64,000 bases of DNA from positions 12,635-76,634 of the forward strand of contig JAEWSJ010000027.1 in assembly GCA_023398335.1 (NCBI GenBank), given 5' to 3'. A program made the translations under genes and the position numbers. The stretch is from Bacillota bacterium. GTDB taxonomy: Bacteria > Bacillota_I > Bacilli_A > RFN20 > CAG-288. Positions 1 to 7,877 of the stretch are shown in pieces (within the stretch, counting starts at the first letter, position 1; the number at the start of each line of letters is the position of its first letter). The notes below the pieces were generated by a model that saw only the letters and a list, made by a program, of their open reading frames with translations, did no database searches and was not told the origin of the DNA.

Positions 1-671
1 GTTACTTCTTTTTTATATTTTCGTGAAATAAAAATACACTTATCTCTAATTCTTATTTCACTTGAATCAATTGAAGTAATATGTTTAATATTTATCAAAG
101 TATATTGATTTGGTCTAACAAACGAATCATCTAATTTCTTAAGCTCTTCTGATAAGGTCCCCCAGACAATAAATGGTTCATCATCACCAAAGTGATAAGT
201 GATAAGATGAGAATCTATTTTAATATACGAAACTGATGCTAAGCGAACTATTTTGACATTGCTTTTACTTTTCAAAGTAATATTTTTATTGTCAAAGAGA
301 TCTAAGTATCGCATTAGTTTATTCATCGTATTATTCAAATGTAATTTATTGAATGGTTTAATAATAAAATCAAAAGAATTAACTTCGTAACCTTTGATAG
401 CATAGCTTGCCAAGTTGGTGACAAATATTATTGCGACACTTTCATTTCCTTTTCTTATCTCTTTAGCTAGTTCAATTCCATTCATTCCTGGCATTAATAT
501 ATCCAGGAAAAGAATATCGTCATCATGCGTATCATTCTTTAAAAAATTTGCAGCGGAGTTATAGCAAGAAATATTGCACTCAATTTTATTCGATGCAAAA
601 TATTCTTCAAGTGCTGCTTTAAGGCGATTAAGTTCTATTTCCTCGTTTTCAACAATTGATATTTTTCTCAT
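1..671 (-). CDS. LytTR-family response regulator (3' end beyond window)
   Basis: Open reading frame running off the left edge; ATG at 671. Residues 1-120 form a receiver domain: an acidic pocket near ENEE, the phosphoacceptor Asp at about 57 in ILFLDILMPGMNG, and the conserved Lys in FIIKPF. After a short linker the rest reads as a LytTR DNA-binding domain (VSYIKIDSH, then FVRPNQYTLINIKHI). Such proteins bind direct repeats in promoters, usually under control of a membrane histidine kinase that senses a peptide. No kinase is visible here; it would lie beyond the window. The last few codons are missing. Family assignment is firm; the target is unknown. Confidence 0.85.
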   Translation of the reverse strand, partial: MRKISIVENEEIELNRLKAALEEYFASNKIECNISCYNSAANFLKNDTHDDDILFLDILMPGMNGIELAKEIRKGNESVAIIFVTNLASYAIKGYEVNSFDFIIKPFNKLHLNNTMNKLMRYLDLFDNKNITLKSKSNVKIVRLASVSYIKIDSHLITYHFGDDEPFIVWGTLSEELKKLDDSFVRPNQYTLINIKHITSIDSSEIRIRDKCIFISRKYKKEV

Positions 672-973
672 AATTAAATCATAACTAATTAGGTTATTAA
701 TTTCAAACTAATATAGCTATGTCATTTAATTTGATTTATTATAGTGTTATTTTCATTTTTACATTTTTCTCTATTTATATATGAATTAATTATCATGAAT
801 AAGCTGAAATTAAGTTGATTAGATATACAGATACACCAGCCATTCAGTTATATTTATTTCGTTAACAATGTTCTCGCTTATGGATAAAAAAAGAAATTGA
901 GTTAAGATGATTGCAGTTAAGGTCGATACTACTCCTACCAATCTAAGTCATTCTGAAAAAATCATGATTTAAT

Positions 974-1186
974 TTATATTACTAAATTCTTAATTGCTAA
1001 ACAAAGTTCAGCAAAAACAAAAGCAACAATCAGCACGCCTAATGTAGTACTATAGCACCTTGTTTCACTATTCCAAATAATCAATCTTGCTACATAAGTT
1101 GAGTAGATTATACTTACACTCGCTAAATATATTCCACTATTGCGATAATATGGAATCTGTTTTTCTAAATCTAAAATATAATTAAT
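974..1186 (-). pseudogene. Remnant of a small membrane protein
   Basis: A 70-codon stretch open between two stops with no start codon. It has two hydrophobic segments (around GIYLASVSIIYSTYVARLII and LGVLIVAFVFAELCLAI) separated by a short polar loop, ending in LAIKNLVI. It looks like the C-terminal piece of an integral membrane protein whose 5' part has decayed; I do not recognise the family. The surrounding DNA (about 680-1690) has no intact gene. Confidence 0.4.
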
Positions 1187-1383
1187 TTAGACCTTTCGAT
1201 AGATTTATTTAAATATCACAATATTGATTAAAAATAACCCGCTGACATACCAAAACTATTGACCAATTATATCGAAAATAAATTTAATTATCTCCTCCAG
1301 ATGAATATTTAATTAACATCGTAAAATGCGTTATCATATTGGACTTCTTATGATCGATATCTTTTTTTACAATTCAAGATTTT

Positions 1384-1412
1384 AAAAACTACATAAATTA
1401 TGTAGTTTTTTA
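1384..1412. terminator. Rho-independent terminator (bidirectional form)
   Basis: Near-perfect hairpin with arms AAAAACTACAT and ATGTAGTTTTT and a run of T on both strands. It lies just downstream of the decayed regulator at 1415-1690. Confidence 0.6.
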
Positions 1413-1414
1413 TA

Positions 1415-1690
1415 TTAATAAATCGATTGATCTACTTGCCATCGTATCCCCCTAAAATCAGTTGATCTAAATATTAACGTAATTATTTTAACCATCTCAT
1501 CAATTGCTTCTTTGAAATCATTTTCTAGCCATATGAAGACGATAGCAAAAAAGCCATTAATATAAAAGAAATATAATAATTTTGAATACTACTTGGAATT
1601 TCAAACTCATTCATTATATTTTTTAAAAAAAGTTTTCTATTAAACTAAGGAATGATTTATCAATATTTATGTTCCGAGTATTCTTTCAAA
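1415..1690 (-). pseudogene. Decayed TetR-like transcriptional regulator (C-terminal part)
   Basis: Three short frames on the minus strand join into one degraded protein. NIDKSFLSLIENFF (about 1618-1665) is followed by a piece starting with MNEFEIPSSIQNYYISFIL, then a shifted frame reading FFAIVFIWLENDFKEAIDEM and ending at 1415. The helix-turn pattern, with a buried Gly/Phe region before WLEN and a closing amphipathic helix, resembles the ligand-binding half of TetR/AcrR regulators. At least two frameshifts and no HTH remain, so it is not functional. The family call is by pattern only. Confidence 0.4.
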
Positions 1691-1853
1691 AAGCTTAATT
1701 ATTTTTTTTATTTACGAATATAAAAGATAATAACGGGACTAAATATTCGGGAGTAATAAACAATTTTTGTTCTAATGACAAATCATTAGTATTCTTTCTT
1801 CCGAAGTTGGTTTCATTAAATTTATTTAGAAATGTTTCATTGAAGTAAATTAA

Positions 1854-2036
1854 AAAAGGAGAATCCAAAATATTGAAATCACCAAGTTTATTGATGAAAT
1901 CAAAAGATTGGATACTCCTCCTATTGAATTTAATGAAATACTCTTCCATCACTTAATTAGCAAGATAGTGATCACCAAAGATGGATACGCTGTCTTTCAT
2001 ATTAAGAATAGAATGAGCGTTAAATTAGAGATATAA
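1854..2036 (+). pseudogene. C-terminal remnant of a large serine recombinase
   Basis: Sixty codons open on the plus strand, ending at TAA 2034. The sequence reads IDEIKRLDTPPIEFNEILFH, then HLISKIVITKDGYAVFHIKN. A charged helix, then F...LISKIVI, then a short beta hairpin of the type DG..VF..K is the usual C-terminus of large serine recombinases found in transposons and integrative elements. The catalytic N-terminal domain is absent. It marks past insertion of a mobile element next to the toxin-like genes that follow. Confidence 0.5.
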
Positions 2037-2040
2037 GTTT

Positions 2041-2280
2041 TTACCAATCTTTAGACGAAGTAATTTCTGTAACTGCTTTAGTTGATAATTCAAGCAATTT
2101 TTTTTCATCATCCGTTAAAATGTCGCCACTATCTTCAGCAATTGCTAATGGTGTTTCGTATTCGCTTGAAATAAAATCGACAATATCACCAATATTATCC
2201 TCATTATATTCACTTAATCCCATTTTTGGAAGTATGAATTCCTTTAAAAACTTTTCAACTTCATTAGAATATTTGTTCAT
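2041..2280 (-). CDS. Small acidic protein, possible immunity protein
   Basis: 79 aa, strongly acidic (many D/E in the middle and C-terminal half), no membrane segment or signal. It starts 12 bases downstream of the basic toxin-like ORF at 2293-2628 on the same strand, with AAGGAGG-like purines ahead of ATG 2280 (plus-strand cctcctta). A small acidic protein directly after a small, very basic, nuclease-like one is the usual layout of a toxin and its immunity partner. I do not recognise a named family. The immunity role is inferred from order, charge and size only. Confidence 0.5.
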   Translation of the reverse strand: MNKYSNEVEKFLKEFILPKMGLSEYNEDNIGDIVDFISSEYETPLAIAEDSGDILTDDEKKLLELSTKAVTEITSSKDW

Positions 2281-2292
2281 TATCGCACCTCC

Positions 2293-2628
2293 TTATTTTT
2301 TGTATTTCGATAATTTTTTTGATGAAAATTCTCTTACTGTAGCTACATTATTGTTCTTAGAATTAATACCTGTACATGTTTTATTTTTGCTATATCTTTC
2401 ATAAGAAGATCTTCCTTTAGAATCAATTTTCACTTTTGAAATTTCAATTGGCTTAGTATGCAAATTGACATGAACGGCTCCTTTGTTTATTCTTCGTTCA
2501 TTCATTCGTTTGACACCATGATCTGTTATATAATATTTTCCATCTTTATAAGGTTTATCAGGGTATGAAGTATCTTTGCTTTTCTTGCAATTAGTATGAA
2601 TTTTGTCATTTATAAAACTAAATAATCC
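2293..2628 (-). CDS. Basic toxin-like protein (DUF4258-like fold suspected)
   Basis: 111 aa from ATG 2628, which has AGGTG about eight bases upstream. A GTG at 2676 in the same frame is possible, and the frame stays open further upstream to a TAA near 2712, so the ORF may be the detached C-terminal tip of a larger polymorphic toxin. It is rich in Lys/Arg. The middle reads ITDHGVKRMNERRINKGAVH, the 'sHa..Rm.eRgi' pattern of DUF4258-type toxin/RNase-like domains, and the end is rich in KYKK. The downstream acidic gene would be its immunity partner. The toxin role is an inference from pattern and context. Confidence 0.5.
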   Translation of the reverse strand, partial: GLFSFINDKIHTNCKKSKDTSYPDKPYKDGKYYITDHGVKRMNERRINKGAVHVNLHTKPIEISKVKIDSKGRSSYERYSKNKTCTGINSKNNNVATVREFSSKKLSKYKK

Positions 2629-2749
2629 CATATCTTTTTCACCTACTTTCCTTGCATAAATTAATGATGAGTGCACTTCATCCTGAGCAATAACAAGATC
2701 TTACTTGCTAAGGCTAATTTATAATAAAGTAGGTTTTTAATCTAGGTAG

Positions 2750-2797
2750 GTTGCAGATACTGCAACTAAATATAGGCAAAGTTGCAATATTTGCAAC
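2750..2797. promoter_or_regulatory. Two tandem GTTGCA-N5-TGCAAC palindromes
   Basis: Two perfect 17-bp dyads, GTTGCAGATACTGCAAC at 2750-2766 and GTTGCAATATTTGCAAC at 2781-2797, with starts 31 bp apart (about three helical turns). Arms are identical and centres differ, as expected for two operator copies or a protein-binding cluster. They lie between the end of the HTH-membrane gene and the toxin-like gene. The binding protein is unknown. Confidence 0.45.
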
Positions 2798-2799
2798 TA

Positions 2800-3809
2800 T
2801 TAATTAGGGAATAATTTTTGAATTTCTTTATCATACTCATTATGTACTAGTTTATATTCACTATATTTCTTTGACAATAGTAAATATTTAATTAAAGATA
2901 AAATTGAAGATATTAATAAAAATACTACAACATACCAATAATCATCAAAGTACTGATACAAAAAGCATATACCAATCGCTAACAATAATAATGACATATA
3001 AAGGTTAACCATTGAACTTGTATGAGGCATTATTTCATTATCGTATATTTCTTCTTTAAGATTCAATTGGTGAGTAAATAGTGTAAAGAAGTTAACAATG
3101 GCATATACAGCCATTCCTAATAATAGGAATATCATCATAGTTACTAGATTCTCTTCATTAGGATAAACTTTTTTGATAAATAATACAAATGAAGTAATAA
3201 CACTTAATAATGAAACAATATGTAAGATTAAATTAATAATGAAATATTGATTTTTAGGCTTATCAATTTTGTAATAGATATCATCTAAATAATCTACAAT
3301 ATAAGTCTTTTTATGCCCAAATTCGTCTTTATAGTAAGTATAACCACCCATAGGAATACCTATTAATAGAAACATCCAAAATCCTGATGATTTACTTGCA
3401 AAAAAGGAAATAGATGTAAATAAAACAAAGACAAATAAAATTAATCCAAGTAAGTCAAATGGGTGTTTGAATGATTCTTCATACATTTTGATTTCAACAG
3501 TTTGTTGTGCTTTGATGGGAATATAATCAAAATCATTATTCAGAACCATTATTTCCTTTTTCTCTGCTATTGAATAGAATAAATCATTAACAGTAATTTG
3601 CAAATATTTAGCTGCTTGATAAACTTGCTCCGTAGACATAATAGTCGTCATATTCTTCCACTTTGATAAAACTGTTTTATCTAAATTGTTATCTTTAGCA
3701 TATTGAGCATTTGTTATTCCATGCTTTTTTATTTCTTTAAGAAATTATTATGAATTATTTCACTTCTACTTAATGTACTAATTTCTTTCTTTTCATCTTT
3801 ATTTATCAT
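2800..3809 (-). pseudogene. HTH-membrane protein split by a frameshift
   Basis: The longest open part (2800-3651 onward) starts inside a helix-turn-helix. Reading further upstream in the same frame gives ITNAQYAKDNNLDKTVLSKW followed by the AAKYLQITVNDLFYS part, a Cro/XRE-type HTH. The N-terminus (ATG 3809, MINKDEKKEISTLSRSEIIH) is in another frame and stops at TAA within TTAAAGAAATAAAAAAG. Loss of one base there would explain the break. The C-terminal half has about six hydrophobic segments (for example LLGLILFVFVLFTSISFFA). An intact version would be a membrane-tethered DNA-binding protein of about 336 aa. It could be a real mutation or a sequencing error in an A-rich tract. Confidence 0.6.
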
Positions 3810-3924
3810 CAAATCACTTTATTTCTCTAAATATATTTTATCATAAAATCGATACTTACCAAATAGAGAAGATATCTTATTCTTAATCTTTTAACGATAA
3901 ATTCTATACATTAGCCTATTAAAT

Positions 3925-3959
3925 ACGTTTTAGGGTTCAAATATATGTACCCTAAACGT
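3925..3959. repeat. Dyad around ACGTTTAGGG
   Basis: Arms ACGTTTTAGGG and CCCTAAACGT are separated by about 14 bases; one arm has an extra T. There is no T-run after it, so it is not an obvious terminator. It sits in the 200-bp gap between the HTH-membrane gene and the tRNA cluster and could be an operator or a recombination-site relic. Nothing else is visible in this gap. Confidence 0.3.
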
Positions 3960-4017
3960 TAACTCATTTGACCATACTCACAAATAACCGTTAAACGATT
4001 TAAAATGCTCTAAAATA

Positions 4018-4048
4018 CAAAAAAAGTAACACTATTTAAAGTATTACT
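4018..4048 (-). terminator. Terminator of the tRNA cluster
   Basis: On the minus strand AGTAATACT, a 6-base loop, AGTGTTACT (one G-T pair), then a run of seven T. It lies 15 bases past the CCA end of tRNA-Thr and closes the Ile-Val-Thr transcript. Confidence 0.65.
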
Positions 4049-4062
4049 TAACTGTCATATAA

Positions 4063-4138
<76 letters not shown>

Positions 4139-4148
4139 ATTTACATAC

Positions 4149-4224
4149 TGGTGGACACTGTTGGACTCGAACCAACGGCCTTTTCCGTGTGAAGGAAACG
4201 CTCTCCCAGCTGAGCTAAGCATCC
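4149..4224 (-). tRNA. tRNA-Val (CAC)
   Basis: 76 nt with encoded CCA. Acceptor GGATGCT/AGTGTCC (two G-T pairs), D-arm TAGCTCAGCTGGGAGAGC, anticodon stem TTTCC/GGAAA around TTCACAC, so the anticodon is CAC (reads GUG). T-arm GGTTCGAGTCC is normal. A separate tRNA-Val(UAC) is expected elsewhere in the genome. Confidence 0.93.
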
Positions 4225-4293
4225 GACTACTTATCAGCTTTATCATCATTTGAATAAAAAACTTCCTTGTTAAGTGGAAGCCTCTTAAATAAA

Positions 4294-4370
4294 TGGTGGG
4301 TCTTGATGGGCTTGAACCATCGACCTCGTCCTTATCAGGGGCGCGCTCTAACCAACTGAGCTAAAGACCC
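4294..4370 (-). tRNA. tRNA-Ile (GAU)
   Basis: 77 nt with encoded CCA. Acceptor GGGTCTT/AAGACCC is perfect, D-arm TAGCTCAGTTGGTTAGAGC, anticodon loop CTGATAA (GAT), T-arm GATGGTTCAAGCCCATC. The anticodon stem CGCCC/GGACG contains a C-A mismatch at its middle pair where most tRNA-Ile have C-G. It is the first gene of the cluster, close behind a strong promoter. Confidence 0.93.
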
Positions 4371-4393
4371 GTTTGCAATTTCCATGCTCATTT

Positions 4394-4422
4394 ATATTAC
4401 AAATTTTAGACCATCTTGTCAA
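4394..4422 (-). promoter_or_regulatory. Promoter of the tRNA Ile-Val-Thr cluster
   Basis: Minus-strand -35 TTGACA (4417-4422), 17-base spacer, -10 TAATAT (4394-4399). This is a near-consensus vegetative promoter 24 bases ahead of tRNA-Ile. It is flanked by a 12-bp inverted repeat, GCAATTTCCATG at about 4374-4386 and CATGGAAATTGC at about 4493-4504. Confidence 0.8.
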
Positions 4423-4509
4423 CATTTTTTAGGTGTTTTTTTAAACTTTTTTTAGAAAGTTAAAGTTTTAAAATAATAATACCTATTTTTAACATGGAAA
4501 TTGCTAAAT

Positions 4510-4713
4510 TTAACGTTTTACTTCATATCCAGATTTGTTAATTGCAGCAATAAGCACAGATTCATCAAGATCAGTTCCTTTTACAACCACTTTCTTTGTC
4601 TCTAATGAAATATCTATTTTTTTAACATTAGGTACATCTTTAAGTGCACTTTCGATATGAGCAACACAATGTTTACACATCATATCAGGAACATAGAATT
4701 CTTTTTCTTCCAT
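4510..4713 (-). CDS. Possible internal translation of a CopZ-like copper chaperone
   Basis: Inside copA, in the same frame, ATG 4713 is preceded by AAAGGAG with nine bases of spacing, which ordinary internal Met codons lack. Translation from here gives a 67-aa soluble protein (MEEKEFYVPDMMCKHC...) with one complete beta-alpha-beta HMA fold and the MxCxxC copper-binding motif, the same size as free CopZ. One gene could therefore supply both pump and chaperone. E. coli copA makes a similar chaperone by frameshifting, so the principle is known. That this site is used is an inference. Confidence 0.45.
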   Translation of the reverse strand: MEEKEFYVPDMMCKHCVAHIESALKDVPNVKKIDISLETKKVVVKGTDLDESVLIAAINKSGYEVKR

Positions 4714-6972
4714 TTTGATTTTCTCCTTTCTTTTTCCATATGGTTTAAATGTATTAATGAATAATGAATTAGTAACAACAAAAACACTGGAGAATGACAT
4801 TAATATCGCAGCTATCATTGGATTAATTAAGATCTTCATCGAAGCAAATGCTCCAGTAGCTAAAGTAATACCTACTAAGTTATAAAAGAAAGCCCAAAAT
4901 AAATTAATTTTAATATTAGTCATTACTTTTCTCGATAACATATAGGAATTATAAACCTCCATAATATCATCATGTAACAACACTATATCCGCTGAAGAAA
5001 TAGCAACTTCAGTTCCCTCTTTAACCGCAATACCTAAAGATGATGACATTAATGAAGGCGCATCATTTACTCCGTCTCCTACCATTGATACATACTGATA
5101 CTTCTTTTTAAGTTCTAGAATCTTATCTTGTTTTGAGGAAGGCAATACTTCATAAAATATATTTTCTTCTTTTATACCAAGTTTTTTCCCAATATCATAC
5201 GCGACATACTTATTGTCACCAGTCAACATAAACACTTCAATATTTTTACTTTGAAGTAATTCAATTGTTTTCTTACTGTTCTCTTTCATCTCATCTTGAA
5301 CTAACAACATTCCTAGTACTTTTTCCTTAGTAAATAGAACTAAAGGAGTATAACCCGAAGAAGAATACTTCTCTACGTCTTTTCTTAAGTGTTCATAATT
5401 CTTCTTAAGAATATTACGAACATATGATAAAGAACCAATCATGTAAACCTCATTCTTAATCTTCCCTTTTAGACCAAAACCAGGAGCGATAAAGAACTCA
5501 CTTACTTCGACCTTATTAATGTTATGCGTTGAAGCAAATTCTTTCACCGCGTTAGAAAGCGGATGTTCCGATTTGTCTTCCAAGGAATAGAATAAAGAAA
5601 TTAATTCATCTTCAGATAAGGAAGAATAATTGACAATTTGTTTAACCGCAGGTTTACCTTTAGTTAACGTGCCAGTTTTATCAAATACGATTGCTTTTAT
5701 CTTACTTGCAGTTTCTAAGCTTGTTGCTGATTTAATCAATAAACCTAAAGAAGCTCCTTTCCCTGAACCAACCATAATTGCAACCGGAGTTGCTAAACCT
5801 AAAGCACACGGACACGAAACAACTAAGATGCTTATAGTGATGTTAAACACGTAGGAAGAAGGATAACCTAAAGCGGTGTATATTACTAAACATAATAAAC
5901 TTACTGCAATAACAAATGGAACAAAAAATAAAGATACTTTGTCAACTAAACGTGATATTGGAGCTTTTGATGAACTTGCTTCATTTACCAAATTAATTAT
6001 CGTTTGAATCGTTGAATCTTTTTGCAAAGATGTTACTTTAAAACTAATTGTGCCATTTTGATTAATCGTAGAACTTATAACTTTGTCATTCTTTTTCTTA
6101 TATACTGGCATACTTTCCCCAGTGATATTTGCTTCATTAATATAAGTTTCACCATCAACTATTACTCCATCCATACCAATCGTTTCATAAGGTTTAACTA
6201 GTACAATGTCATTAATCAGAATATCTTTAACATTCTTTACTATCTCTTTTCCATTCTCAATTACTCTTGCTTCTTTCGGTGATAATTTAACTAAACTTTC
6301 AATTGCTTCTTTCGTCTTATCTTTTGATTTACTCTCTAAGAATTTTCCTAAAGTCACAAAGGTTAAAATCATCGCTGCAGAGTCAAAGTATAAGGTGGAG
6401 GCATATTCGTTAACTACTGCATTATTTCCACTAATTACCGCATCAAACATGATAAAAAGAGAAACAACACCATATAAAGTTGACGCCGTTGCTCCAAGTG
6501 AGACGAGACTATTCATATTGGGTTTTAATTTAATTAATTTATTATATCCATCTACAAAATATGAATAATTAACAACAATCACAGGAATAAGCAACAATAG
6601 TTGCAGAAAGACAAAGCCTAGTTTATTAGATTCAAAATAAGACAGGGTTGGAATTCCAATCATCTTTCCCATCGCTACATACATAAGAACTATAGAGAAG
6701 ACAAGAGAGACAAGTAGTCGAACTAACATATTATTCGACTTAGATTCAATATTTGTTTTTTCTCCATCCTTAAAAGCCTTATAACCTTCTTTTGAAACTG
6801 AAGTAGTAATCATCTTACTATTTACACGTTTTTCGTCATAAGAAACATCCATGGTATTTTGAAGTAAATTAACATTAACTGATTCTACACCAGGAATCTT
6901 TCTGACTGCCTCTTCTACATGGGTCTGGCATGAAGTACAGGTCATACCTTCGACATTAAATTTATCTTTCAT
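4510..6972 (-). CDS. copA: Copper-exporting P1B-type ATPase with N- and C-terminal HMA domains
   Basis: 820 aa. An N-terminal heavy-metal domain (GMTCTSC, C12/C15) is followed by eight membrane segments, the TGES actuator loop (ANITGESMPVY), the copper channel motif CPC (SCPCALGLATP, about residue 387), the phosphorylation site DKTGTLT (about 431), HP (SEHPLS) and GDGVND. The CPC motif points to Cu(I) export at ATP cost. Unusually, a second HMA domain (DMMCKHC) is fused at the C-terminus from about residue 754, preceded by its own Shine-Dalgarno sequence and ATG (separate entry). It lies two bases after csoR, so the two form a copper-induced operon. Identification is firm. Confidence 0.95.
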   Translation of the reverse strand: MKDKFNVEGMTCTSCQTHVEEAVRKIPGVESVNVNLLQNTMDVSYDEKRVNSKMITTSVSKEGYKAFKDGEKTNIESKSNNMLVRLLVSLVFSIVLMYVAMGKMIGIPTLSYFESNKLGFVFLQLLLLIPVIVVNYSYFVDGYNKLIKLKPNMNSLVSLGATASTLYGVVSLFIMFDAVISGNNAVVNEYASTLYFDSAAMILTFVTLGKFLESKSKDKTKEAIESLVKLSPKEARVIENGKEIVKNVKDILINDIVLVKPYETIGMDGVIVDGETYINEANITGESMPVYKKKNDKVISSTINQNGTISFKVTSLQKDSTIQTIINLVNEASSSKAPISRLVDKVSLFFVPFVIAVSLLCLVIYTALGYPSSYVFNITISILVVSCPCALGLATPVAIMVGSGKGASLGLLIKSATSLETASKIKAIVFDKTGTLTKGKPAVKQIVNYSSLSEDELISLFYSLEDKSEHPLSNAVKEFASTHNINKVEVSEFFIAPGFGLKGKIKNEVYMIGSLSYVRNILKKNYEHLRKDVEKYSSSGYTPLVLFTKEKVLGMLLVQDEMKENSKKTIELLQSKNIEVFMLTGDNKYVAYDIGKKLGIKEENIFYEVLPSSKQDKILELKKKYQYVSMVGDGVNDAPSLMSSSLGIAVKEGTEVAISSADIVLLHDDIMEVYNSYMLSRKVMTNIKINLFWAFFYNLVGITLATGAFASMKILINPMIAAILMSFSSVFVVTNSLFINTFKPYGKRKEKIKMEEKEFYVPDMMCKHCVAHIESALKDVPNVKKIDISLETKKVVVKGTDLDESVLIAAINKSGYEVKR

Positions 6973-6974
6973 AT

Positions 6975-7262
6975 CTACACCTTTTTAAACAACGCTACAA
7001 TTTCATCAATTGCGTCTTCATTTCCTTCTTTAACAGATTTAATAACACAAGAATGAAGATGATTGTCTAAAACTTTGTTGGAAACACTTTTTAAAGATGA
7101 GATTATCGCTGATATCTGAGTGATTAAATCTATACAATATTTATCATCCTCAATCATCTTTTTAACTCCATTAACCTGACCACTAATAATATTTAAATGT
7201 TTAGTTAAATCTTTTTTGAATTCTTCTGATCTTTTAGTTTTCTTTTCTTCGCAGCAATTCAT
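6975..7262 (-). CDS. csoR: CsoR-family copper-sensing repressor
   Basis: 95 aa, all helical. It has the CsoR/RcnR core: a helix LTKHLNIISGQVNGVKKMI, a first metal Cys in DKYCIDLITQ, then His and Cys in NHLHSCV, the Cys-His-Cys set of Cu(I)-responsive CsoR. The apo-tetramer binds a G/C-tract palindrome and Cu(I) releases it. The matching operator lies just upstream at 7288-7308 and copA follows after two bases. Cu(I) specificity is supported by both the ligands and the context. Confidence 0.9.
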   Translation of the reverse strand: MNCCEEKKTKRSEEFKKDLTKHLNIISGQVNGVKKMIEDDKYCIDLITQISAIISSLKSVSNKVLDNHLHSCVIKSVKEGNEDAIDEIVALFKKV

Positions 7263-7287
7263 AAATCATTTTTTCCTTACATTCTTA

Positions 7288-7308
7288 GTATACCCATACG
7301 GGGTATAC
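7288..7308. promoter_or_regulatory. CsoR operator
   Basis: GTATACCC-ATACG-GGGTATAC: 8-bp perfect arms around five bases, of the type bound by copper repressors (GTATACCC...GGGTATAC). It overlaps a minus-strand promoter that can be read as -35 TTGCGA, 17 bases, -10 TATACT, so binding would block csoR-copA transcription. Confidence 0.85.
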
Positions 7309-7405
7309 TTCGCAAATAAATTGCTCAAACACAATATGCCATAAGAAATAATAGTGTGCCAAAAGATCAATTTTGTATATAATATAAAAGAAAGAGAGAA
7401 TGCTT

Positions 7406-7834
7406 ATGAAGTCACATATTTTATCCATGGACCTTGGTAAAAGTTCCTTAGGTCTTGCTGTATCACGTTCGGGAATGTTTGTAACTCCATTACCAAACTT
7501 ACATTTTAAAGCGGAAGATTACGATGATTGTATCAACCAGCTTATAAAGACAGTAAAACTTGAACGAGTTGAACATATTGTTATCGGTCTTCCTTTGTTT
7601 CCTAGTGGCGATCCATGTGAAATGACTCCTATAGTTGAAGACTTTATATTAAAAATACAACCGTTGTTCCCAAATTGCGATATTACTAAAGTGGATGAAC
7701 GCGATACCACTGTTGAAGCGAGTGAGATGTTACATCTCAATAATAAAAAAGCAAAAAAGCAAAAAGCTGTTATCGATAGTGCTGCCGCGATGATTATTCT
7801 TGAAAGATATTTAAAACAAATCGGACAATATTAG
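7406..7834 (+). CDS. ruvX: Putative pre-16S rRNA nuclease / Holliday junction resolvase YqgF
   Basis: 142 aa, RNase H-like fold. It begins with the first acidic strand (LSMDLGKSSLGLAVS), then VIGLPLFPSG and, near the end, VDERDTT and the catalytic Asp of IDSAAAMIIL. The family matures the 5' end of 16S rRNA and was earlier described as a Holliday-junction resolvase. ATG 7406 is preferred over ATG 7400 because the purine stretch AAAGAGAGA lies directly against 7400. It is monocistronic, with a terminator right after the stop. Confidence 0.88.
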   Translation: MKSHILSMDLGKSSLGLAVSRSGMFVTPLPNLHFKAEDYDDCINQLIKTVKLERVEHIVIGLPLFPSGDPCEMTPIVEDFILKIQPLFPNCDITKVDERDTTVEASEMLHLNNKKAKKQKAVIDSAAAMIILERYLKQIGQY

Positions 7835-7865
7835 ATAATAATGTAAAAGTTATTATCTTTTTTTA
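7834..7865 (+). terminator. Terminator of ruvX
   Basis: GATAATAA, 8-base loop, TTATTATC, then eight T. It begins within the ruvX stop codon. Confidence 0.7.
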
Positions 7866-7877
7866 TCACTTAAAACA

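Noticed and set aside
1695..1952. An 85-aa minus-strand open frame
   Set aside because: Its upstream half lies opposite the plus-strand recombinase tail (1854-2036), which has clear family pattern; no SD and no recognisable domain, so it is most likely a shadow.
5630..6568. Plus-strand open frames within copA
   Set aside because: They run opposite the conserved P-type ATPase coding sequence and have no family pattern or SD.
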